NCBI RefSeq assembly: GCF_006443095.1 | Contig: NZ_VFWZ01000006.1 | Coordinates: 62,001-126,000 of the forward strand | Source: Aquimarina algicola | Lineage (GTDB): Bacteria; Bacteroidota; Bacteroidia; Flavobacteriales; Flavobacteriaceae | Length of the DNA: 64,000 bases | Reading direction: 5' to 3' | Shown here: piece after piece, positions 57,407 through 64,000 of the stretch | Position numbering within the stretch: the stretch's first letter is position 1 | Layout of the letters: each line of letters opens with the position of its first letter | Translations under genes and position numbers: made by a program | Notes under the pieces: model-generated | The model's input: only the letters and a program-made list of their open reading frames with translations | The model's database searches: none | Told to the model about the DNA's origin: nothing

Positions 57407-60400
57407 TTATCTTAATCCATAAAATCTATATATTTTATTTCTAATATATTGAAGTGCATCTGATCTATCAAGAAAGCCGACATATCCTTCTGCTCTTAAG
57501 CTTGATTGTAACCAAGTTTTTATCAAACGGTTTTCTCTGCTAATTAATAATCTTCTTTGTTGTCTAGTCCCAACATCTCTTCTTCCTCGAATACTTCTTC
57601 CTGCGTCTATTTCCTCCAAACCTCTTTGAGCACCTTGTGCCCCTTTAAATGATGGAGGGAAAGCACCTCCACCCAATCTATGTCTAGATGTCAATGCCTG
57701 TTGCCAAGTCATTTCTCCTCTACCTATTAAATCTAAAATCATTGGACCAGTAGCAATTGTATTTGGAATTCTTACTGCTTCCCTTCCAAACATTAAATAC
57801 GCAATTCTAGTTAATCTACCTTTAATTTTGGAAGTAATACCTGTTCCTCCACTAGCAACCAATGAACCTGGTATATTTCCTGTGCGGACAATACTTCTCA
57901 TAGCTGTAGCCATTTGTCTTCCAGTCATACCCCTTTGTGACATAAATTGCCTTATAGTACTAGAAATACCGGCATAATCATGCGGACTTAAATTGACTAA
58001 AGCATTCCTTCCTCCAAGTATATTTTCTGAAACAGTTCCAGAATTTCCTACTTTATAATAGGCATTTTGCCCTTGTGGTAATGTATGTCCATGTCGTTGA
58101 TGAAAACCAAGTGAAGCAGTAAAACCTGCTGATCCATCTATTTGCAATGGTCTATCTTCAGTACCACTACCAGAGTTTCTCATTCTCTGCACAGCTTGCT
58201 GCACTCTTGGTTCACTAAGAAGTTGTTGAACTACTTCATTTACTAATCTTCTTAATTCACGCCCTCTAGGCATATAGGCTCTTTGCACATCAGCAGTTGG
58301 ATTAACTTGTGCTTTTATTTCCGCATAATTCCCAGATCTATCAACCCATAAACGGCGTAGTCTGTACCTAACTCTCCAATATGCTAATCTTGCTCTTAAT
58401 CGTATTCCACCTATTCCTCTATCCAATAATCTTAAAAGGGGAGGACGAATTCTAGCAATGGCCCTTCTTAAACGAAGTTGATTATTTTCGTCTAAACCAT
58501 GATCTCTTCTCCGTCTTTCATCTGGCCCATCTGTATCTCCTCTTCTACCTCTGCCACGGCCTCTTCTACCTCTGCCAGTCATTCTGCTCATAACATTCTG
58601 GAACCACTCCATTACACGATCAATAAATCGGCGAATACGCTGCATTACCTCCGAAGCTCCTGTACGCGCTCGACCAAAAAGCCCTCCTAAACGTTGGATA
58701 AAAGGCCTGATTCTTGGCAAGAAACTCATAATTTGTCTAATGATAGGCATGATACTTCGGGCAACTCTTCTAAGGATATTCGCTACTTGTCTTGCTGCAC
58801 CCGCAGCTATTGATCCTCCCGCAGTAAAAAATGCCAATACTGCTTCAAATAATCCTTGACCTACCAGATTCCCTAATAATTCTCCTATTTTATTATCAGG
58901 TTGTTCCATAAGATTCATTAACCTTTCTGCAATACTAGAACCTATTCCTCTTACAGCATTCATTGCAGCTTCTATTGCTGATCTAATTATCGTTATAATT
59001 TGCCTTGGATTTGCCAGTAATTGTTGCAATCTATTGAGCAAGGATTGAAATGTTCCTACTGCATTACCCATAAGTGAGGATATCAGTTGTCTAGCTTCGC
59101 TCATCATTTCACTAAACTGACTGCCTAGTCGCCTGACAAAACTCATTACTAATCCTGGCAGTTGGAATAAATCTCGTATCATAATAAATGGCCCAGTAAT
59201 CCCTTCCCATACTCCCATTGCTAACCCTTTTAAAAATCCAAAGGCAAATGATGGACTTCCTCCAGACATAATGGTAGCCATTTTGTTGGAAGCATTTACT
59301 TTACGTTGAGTTTGAAAAGCTAACATACGCTCCAAAAATCCAATCATTCCATTTTTAATAAATGGCCAGAGAAAACTTAAGATCGGATTAGAAGGAATCG
59401 CTCTAATTGCTCGAATCAGGATACTTATTATCCAATCAATAATTTTGCCTTTTACAGGATCAGGAAGAGCCCTCCATGCCATTCCTAAAACCAATCCAGC
59501 TATCCCAAATGGATTTACAGCTATAGCGATAATTCTACGTACAACTTCCCACACTTTCATCAAGAATTCCCTAATTCTTCGGAAAATTTGGCTTACATGT
59601 GTACTAACGTATTTGATACCGTTACGCACTGATGTTACCATATTCCTGAAATGAGTAAGTGCAAAATTAACGATCCCTCTTAATGGGGCTAGAATAGGAC
59701 TGCCCAAAGATCCTAAAAAATTATTAGCTGTAATTTGGACTCTTCCTAGTATTCTAATCAACCAATCTGAGGCTTGAATCATTCCAGAGCCCACATTTTG
59801 CAATCCATTAGTAAGCATTGGCATTAAGGTGGTATTAAGGTATTGCCGGGCTCGAACTAACACATTTCCATCTCTCCATCGCTGACGCACCCAATTAAAG
59901 GCTCTTTGTAAATATGGCCATGCTCTAAATAATGCTAGTGCTGGTCCTGCCGGTGAAAGTAATAACAACACTGAGCCAATATTCTGCAAAGGTGCTTTGA
60001 TAGGTTCTATTCTTTGTTTTATGGTATTCCAAAGCGCTAAAGCCTTTCCTTTGACCCACTCCCATATTCCACCTCCTTCACCGGTACCTTGATCTGCTGT
60101 GATGCCAAACCAACCTTTAATTCTAGTCCATGCACCTCCTATTGCATTTTTAACCGAATTAAAAACATTACCGACTCTTTGTATGAACCCTGTAAAGTTT
60201 TCCCATACACTGCCTCCAATTCTGCGTAACACATTCATAATTGGGACTCCAATAACCTCATTAATTCCCGTAAAGAAATTTTTGACTCTTCCTGCTACGT
60301 TTCGAATGCCACTAAAAACGGGTGTTACTACGCCGCTTATGAATGATCCAACTGAACTAGCGGCTGTTCTTGCCATATTGAAAGTGTTAGAGGTTGCTCC

Positions 60401-61954
60401 TCCAATAAAAGTCCTCATACTTCCTAATCCATTTGTAATTCGCTGCCTTAAACTACCAAACATTCCTAAAGCACCTCTAATTGGTGTCGACACTCCATTA
60501 AACAATGATCTAAATGCTTGACGAATCAAGTTTCCTAAAAAACTTCTGATCCCATCTCTCTCAATCAATCTTGCAAAATCAGGAGCGATTCTTCTTACCG
60601 CTGCCATTAATGCATCTTTACCCATCTCTAATGCACTTTGCGCCAAATTGGTAACTCCACGTCCTACAGCTCTGGCTCCTGAAACTACACCTCTTCCAAA
60701 TGCTCGTGCACCTCGAGCAATGCCTCGACCTGCTCGTCTTGCGGCATCCCATAAACTGAACCGTTGAACTTTGGGTTGTGTGCGTTGATAAGATTTCTGT
60801 GGTTTCTGTCGTACTGCCCCTCCTTGTTGTATGGTATGCGTCAGTTCATGAGCCAATAAGTGATTGCCAGAATTTGAATTTGTATCGTATTTGTTTTCAT
60901 TAAAATAAATATCACTGCCATGCGTAAATGCTTGGGCACCCAAATCTTTATTCATTTGAACGGCATCGCTACCTGTATGGACACGTACACTGCTAAAATC
61001 TGCACCAAAAGCAGACTCCATAGAGCTTCTGGTCGTGTCAGACAAAGGACTCCCCTTACCTTTAGATGAATTCAATTGAGATTGGAGCGTTGAAGAACCT
61101 GTACTTTCTTCATTACTCTTGGTTTGTACCTGTTTTTTAAGTTGAACGGGGGCTTCTTCCTCTGGTGGTTTTTCTTCAGGTTTTCTAAAGATATTTGGTT
61201 TCACTTGCGCATCAGCTTCAGGTACAGCATTACTTTCAAAAATAGGTTTTTGTTGTACTTCGGCATCAGCTTCAGAAAGTTCTTCTTCTTTTTCTTGAAT
61301 CTGCTCTTCTTGAAGATCTGTATCTGCAGATCGTTGAATTGTACTGATCGAATGCTCTACAAACTTTGCTTGCACATCAGCTTCTGGCTCAGCGTTACTC
61401 TCAAAAATAGGTTTTTGCTGTACTTCGGCATCAGCTTCAGAAAGTTCTTCTTCTTTTTCTTGAACCTGCTCTTCTTGAAGATCTGTATCTGCAGATCGTT
61501 GAATGGTGCTAATCGAATGCTCTACAAGCTTTGCTTGCACATCAGCTTCTGGCTCAGCGTTACTCTCAAAAATAGGTTTTTGCTGTACTTCTGTATCTGC
61601 TTCAGAAAATTCGTCATCTTCTTTCTTTTGTAACTTTTCTTTGCCTTCATCATAGTTAAATTTAGACTGAACAGCATGTGTGGTTTCTGAAACGGGAGTT
61701 GTTGATTTTTGAGTGGGCTCACTAAGGCGTTGCACGACTTTGTCTGCCATGGCATCGGCTTCTACCTCGTACTTATCATTAGGCTTGCCTATTTTAAGCT
61801 TTGGTTGCAGGGTAGCCGGACTAAAAAATGGAGTAGTAGCCTCATTAGATTTTGAAAAAAAGCCTCCTTCTCCTTCTTTTTTAAAAAAAGGTTGACGCTT
61901 TGCCTGAATCTGACTTTGCGTAGTACTCGATTTATGTGCTTCGGCTGTTTTCAG
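57407..61954 (-). CDS. Giant DUF4157 eCIS cargo protein with unidentified C-terminal domain (probable CTG start)
   Basis: The first ATG (61748-61750) gives 1447 residues, but the frame stays open upstream to a TAA at 61958-61960 and encodes the conserved DUF4157-protein N-terminus (RQPFFKKEGEGGFF, PKLKIGKPNDKYEVEADAM). No ATG, GTG or TTG lies there; CTG at 61952-61954 (reading LKTAEAHKSS) is the best start, giving ~1515 residues. Then come 55-residue acidic repeats, DUF4157 with HELTH, and ~700 residues of amphipathic/hydrophobic helices. An Arg/Gly-rich linker (GRRGRGRGRRG) precedes a ~350-residue C-terminal domain I do not recognise, a likely toxin. A HEAT-like gene follows. Confidence 0.85.
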   Translation of the reverse strand: MKTAEAHKSSTTQSQIQAKRQPFFKKEGEGGFFSKSNEATTPFFSPATLQPKLKIGKPNDKYEVEADAMADKVVQRLSEPTQKSTTPVSETTHAVQSKFNYDEGKEKLQKKEDDEFSEADTEVQQKPIFESNAEPEADVQAKLVEHSISTIQRSADTDLQEEQVQEKEEELSEADAEVQQKPIFESNAEPEADVQAKFVEHSISTIQRSADTDLQEEQIQEKEEELSEADAEVQQKPIFESNAVPEADAQVKPNIFRKPEEKPPEEEAPVQLKKQVQTKSNEESTGSSTLQSQLNSSKGKGSPLSDTTRSSMESAFGADFSSVRVHTGSDAVQMNKDLGAQAFTHGSDIYFNENKYDTNSNSGNHLLAHELTHTIQQGGAVRQKPQKSYQRTQPKVQRFSLWDAARRAGRGIARGARAFGRGVVSGARAVGRGVTNLAQSALEMGKDALMAAVRRIAPDFARLIERDGIRSFLGNLIRQAFRSLFNGVSTPIRGALGMFGSLRQRITNGLGSMRTFIGGATSNTFNMARTAASSVGSFISGVVTPVFSGIRNVAGRVKNFFTGINEVIGVPIMNVLRRIGGSVWENFTGFIQRVGNVFNSVKNAIGGAWTRIKGWFGITADQGTGEGGGIWEWVKGKALALWNTIKQRIEPIKAPLQNIGSVLLLLSPAGPALALFRAWPYLQRAFNWVRQRWRDGNVLVRARQYLNTTLMPMLTNGLQNVGSGMIQASDWLIRILGRVQITANNFLGSLGSPILAPLRGIVNFALTHFRNMVTSVRNGIKYVSTHVSQIFRRIREFLMKVWEVVRRIIAIAVNPFGIAGLVLGMAWRALPDPVKGKIIDWIISILIRAIRAIPSNPILSFLWPFIKNGMIGFLERMLAFQTQRKVNASNKMATIMSGGSPSFAFGFLKGLAMGVWEGITGPFIMIRDLFQLPGLVMSFVRRLGSQFSEMMSEARQLISSLMGNAVGTFQSLLNRLQQLLANPRQIITIIRSAIEAAMNAVRGIGSSIAERLMNLMEQPDNKIGELLGNLVGQGLFEAVLAFFTAGGSIAAGAARQVANILRRVARSIMPIIRQIMSFLPRIRPFIQRLGGLFGRARTGASEVMQRIRRFIDRVMEWFQNVMSRMTGRGRRGRGRGRRGDTDGPDERRRRDHGLDENNQLRLRRAIARIRPPLLRLLDRGIGGIRLRARLAYWRVRYRLRRLWVDRSGNYAEIKAQVNPTADVQRAYMPRGRELRRLVNEVVQQLLSEPRVQQAVQRMRNSGSGTEDRPLQIDGSAGFTASLGFHQRHGHTLPQGQNAYYKVGNSGTVSENILGGRNALVNLSPHDYAGISSTIRQFMSQRGMTGRQMATAMRSIVRTGNIPGSLVASGGTGITSKIKGRLTRIAYLMFGREAVRIPNTIATGPMILDLIGRGEMTWQQALTSRHRLGGGAFPPSFKGAQGAQRGLEEIDAGRSIRGRRDVGTRQQRRLLISRENRLIKTWLQSSLRAEGYVGFLDRSDALQYIRNKIYRFYGLR
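61199..61606. repeat. 165-bp tandem repeat in the giant DUF4157 gene
   Basis: Two nearly identical 165-bp units (61442-61606 and 61277-61441) and a third partial unit (61199-61276) encode 55-residue copies beginning SEADAEVQQKPIFESNA. High nucleotide identity implies recent duplication. The repeats form an acidic linker between the conserved N-terminus and DUF4157. Confidence 0.88.
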
Positions 61955-61970
61955 TTGTTATAATTTTAAT

Positions 61971-63770
61971 TTATCTCCATTCTACTTTCAAAATTTCTTC
62001 CATCCAAAGGAGCTTTACGATATTGATATTCCATGGAAGTCTATCTAACAAAATATCTAATGCATTATGCTCTACATAGAGTTTCCATCCCGTTTGTTCT
62101 TTTTCTAGTTTTCCCTGCCTACCTAAAAAACCTTGTCGTAATCCATCAGGTGAGGTTCCACCTAAAACGCCCCAATGTTCAATAGCTGCTTGTAATAAGT
62201 GTTCTGCTTCGTGTTTTTCATCTTCAGTAATCTCTAAGGTATGATCGAGTGGCATATTAACCGGCATTTCACATAAGAACTTCGGTAATACCATGTCATA
62301 TTCTTTAGGCTTCTCCTCTCCGGTTGCCAAAAAATGTAAGAGTAACACTGCTTTACTTCTTGCACTAAAATTTTTGAAATCTTTTCCTTGAATCAATTCT
62401 AATTTTCTGAAAAAAGAATGTAAAAAAGGATGTACTAATACAACCCCGGCATTATTAAAAAATTGAGGTGACTCTAGCTGTTCATTAGTAAACTCCTCCT
62501 CTTGTAGTATCCATTCATCTTCTTTTGCAATCGAATCTTCAGTAGTTTTATCCGTATGATCTTGTGATGTTATGATTTCATCTTCCCCTTTTGAATTTTG
62601 GTATTCTGCTGAAGGGTTTAATTCTTCAATATCATGTTCTTCTTGGATTTCTGACTGTTCTTCCCGAGGTTTTGAGAGCTCCTTATCGGCGACTTTTTCT
62701 TCTGCTGAAGCAGTTTTTTCTTGTTTTTGATGTGCTGACCATTCTTGAGTTATCAATTTGAACAATAAACTATCTTCTTGAACACCTTTTTTGGTATTAT
62801 CTCCTGTTATTGCATGAATGATAACGGTTTCAAAATCATTTTTATATATCTTTTTGAGATATGAGAGTAATGCGATATGTATTGAAATGCTGTCCTTTTT
62901 TTCTCTCTTTAGGATAACCATTTCAAAAATTTGCTTCCAAAGTTTGATCTCTAGTGCTCTAAATGATGTTTTTAGTTTTTCCTGAACAAATGAGGATTTA
63001 AAAATTATTTCCAGTTCTTCAAAAAATTGAGAAACCTGTTTTTGTGTCAGTCCTGTATACACTTCGACAATAGATTGCAAATCTTTTCTAGAATGTTGCA
63101 AAATTAATCTCTGCAACGCTAAAGGATGCTCTTTTATCTTTTCGGCTAATTTTAATATGGCAATGGTTTCTGTAGCCAGTATTTCTAAGACAGATACGAT
63201 CCAATCTTCATTGGGTAGAATACTATATGAAGGCAAGTTTCCTTTCTCGAGCCAATGCAACCATGCAGTAAAATGATAGTCTTGTAACGATTGTCGTTTT
63301 TCTAACGTTGACAAAGCTTTATCATTTGTTGTCTTATGATCTGTACCGCTTTGAAACCTGTCTTTATGTTTTTTAAAACGGTCTTTAGAGTGATCTTTTA
63401 CTGAAAAATTATTTCTCGAATGATTAAAAGAATTAGAAATGTCATTGTTTTCTTTTCGTCGAAAAGACCTACTCATCCCCTCCCTAGTAAACAACCGATC
63501 TCGTATTTCTTTTTCTAAAAGATCAATGATCGTGTTGATCATCTTTGTCACATCTAGATTTTCTAGATCAAAGTACCCTATATCAATCTCGATAGTATCG
63601 AATCTGATCACTTCATTTTCGCCAACTAATGTATCAAAAAGCGCATTGAGTTTTGGGGTAAGTGTTGTCCATACCAATTGACTCATCTTTTGTTGCAGTT
63701 CATGAGGGTTTTTAGAAGAATTAACTTCTAAATGCATGATTTGTTTGCCTATAAGATGAGTATTAGCCAT
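61971..63770 (-). CDS. Contractile injection system tape-measure-family protein
   Basis: This 599-residue protein matches the eCIS family annotated as tape measure protein. The N-terminal block (HLIGKQIMHLEVNSSKN, IRFDTIEIDIGYFDLENLD) and the C-terminal blocks (FFNNAGVVLVHPFLHSFF, AVLLLHFLATGEE, LLDRLPWNINIVKLLWM) are the family hallmarks, separated by a charged, variable middle. In eCIS loci it lies with sheath, baseplate and ATPase genes; the tape-measure role is by annotation, and the precise function is not shown by the sequence. It begins 4 bp after the preceding stop and ends 16 bp before the proposed CTG start of the DUF4157 gene. Confidence 0.9.
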   Translation of the reverse strand: MANTHLIGKQIMHLEVNSSKNPHELQQKMSQLVWTTLTPKLNALFDTLVGENEVIRFDTIEIDIGYFDLENLDVTKMINTIIDLLEKEIRDRLFTREGMSRSFRRKENNDISNSFNHSRNNFSVKDHSKDRFKKHKDRFQSGTDHKTTNDKALSTLEKRQSLQDYHFTAWLHWLEKGNLPSYSILPNEDWIVSVLEILATETIAILKLAEKIKEHPLALQRLILQHSRKDLQSIVEVYTGLTQKQVSQFFEELEIIFKSSFVQEKLKTSFRALEIKLWKQIFEMVILKREKKDSISIHIALLSYLKKIYKNDFETVIIHAITGDNTKKGVQEDSLLFKLITQEWSAHQKQEKTASAEEKVADKELSKPREEQSEIQEEHDIEELNPSAEYQNSKGEDEIITSQDHTDKTTEDSIAKEDEWILQEEEFTNEQLESPQFFNNAGVVLVHPFLHSFFRKLELIQGKDFKNFSARSKAVLLLHFLATGEEKPKEYDMVLPKFLCEMPVNMPLDHTLEITEDEKHEAEHLLQAAIEHWGVLGGTSPDGLRQGFLGRQGKLEKEQTGWKLYVEHNALDILLDRLPWNINIVKLLWMEEILKVEWR

Positions 63771-63774
63771 AGTA

Positions 63775-64000
63775 TTACTTAACTAGTTTTTTGATTTGCG
63801 ATAAAGGTTTTGGATTGGCTTTGGTTTTTAAGTCTTCACTTTTCCATTCTTTAAAAAGCGTTGGTAAACTCATTCCTTTTTTACTAAGCGCAGTCAAACT
63901 TTTTTGTAATCGTTCTACATCTTTTCCTTTCAGCTCTTCTTTATAACTTAATACAATATGATCAAACAGGTGCCAGGTTGCATTTTTGAGCAATTCTAAA
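63775..64000 (-). CDS. C-terminal end of an eCIS-operon protein, cut by window edge
   Basis: The minus-strand frame is open to the window edge and ends 4 bp before the tape-measure-family gene. About 74 residues are visible: a lysine-rich helical tail (WHLFDHIVLSYKEELKG, LSKKGMSLPTLFKEW) ending QIKKLVK. There is a TTG at 63993, but the frame continues past it, so this is the end of a larger gene. I cannot name the family; the spacing puts it in the same operon. Confidence 0.65.
   Translation of the reverse strand, partial: LELLKNATWHLFDHIVLSYKEELKGKDVERLQKSLTALSKKGMSLPTLFKEWKSEDLKTKANPKPLSQIKKLVK

Noticed and set aside
61124..61633. Plus-strand frame of 169 codons opposite the giant DUF4157 gene
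   Set aside because: It is the antisense of the acidic 165-bp repeats; its Phe/Leu-rich composition is simply the complement of Glu/Lys codons, and the sense strand encodes conserved domains.
1..64000. tRNA, rRNA, insertion sequences and att sites
   Set aside because: Reading both strands I saw no cloverleaf, rRNA-like sequence, transposase gene or terminal inverted repeat pair. A tRNAscan/ISfinder run would be the decisive check.

Overview
The window is low-GC, AT-rich chromosomal DNA from a Bacteroidota bacterium, most likely a marine member of the Flavobacteriaceae. Aquimarina-like is a guess only. The assignment rests on type IX secretion (T9SS) C-terminal sorting domains, GLPGLI and outer-membrane-receptor pairs, a fumarate-reductase-type succinate dehydrogenase with a single cytochrome b subunit, a methionyl-tRNA synthetase with a fused tRNA-binding domain, Bacteroidota-type -7 boxes (TAnnTTTG), and numerous secreted or lipid-anchored proteins.

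Layout. 1-6.2 kb: two tandem copies of a DUF1800/DUF1501 gene pair; the first is cut by the window edge. 6.4-18.9 kb: housekeeping and mixed genes (metG, a histone-deacetylase-like hydrolase, a CBS protein, an M28 membrane peptidase, a YeeZ-like SDR protein), then a GLPGLI/outer-membrane-receptor pair preceded by a 57-residue peptide gene with a bacteriocin-like leader. 19.2-22.7 kb: sdhCAB. 23-27.6 kb: methionine aminotransferase, dinB, a Rossmann protein, a CYTH protein and a beta-barrel protein. 27.7-29.7 kb: a T9SS-exported lysyl-endopeptidase-like protease. 29.9-48 kb: pbpC and an alpha-2-macroglobulin gene, normally neighbours, separated by about 10 kb carrying a secreted lectin-like protein, a sialate O-acetylesterase, an AraC regulator, a CocE-like lipoprotein and a 5'-nucleotidase split into two genes. 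48.4-50.6 kb: a two-gene unit of a TIR-domain protein and an isoaspartyl-peptidase/asparaginase lipoprotein, with a perfect 13-bp dyad upstream.

50.7-64 kb (minus strand, continuing past the window) is the most unusual part: the distal end of an extracellular contractile injection system (eCIS, Afp/PVC/MAC-like) operon. In transcription order it holds the end of an unknown gene, the eCIS tape-measure-family protein, a giant DUF4157 protein (probable CTG start, unidentified C-terminal domain), a HEAT-like protein, a vanadium-haloperoxidase/PAP2-like protein, a ParA-type ATPase, a second DUF4157 protein with SH3-like and NlpC/P60-like domains, a small lipoprotein, the Afp15-like AAA+ ATPase, and a strong terminator. 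Each DUF4157 protein is followed directly by a small gene of the kind expected of an immunity protein. I read this as two cargo/immunity cassettes inside one eCIS locus; that is inference from order and motifs. Sheath, tube and baseplate genes are not in the window and should lie beyond 64000.
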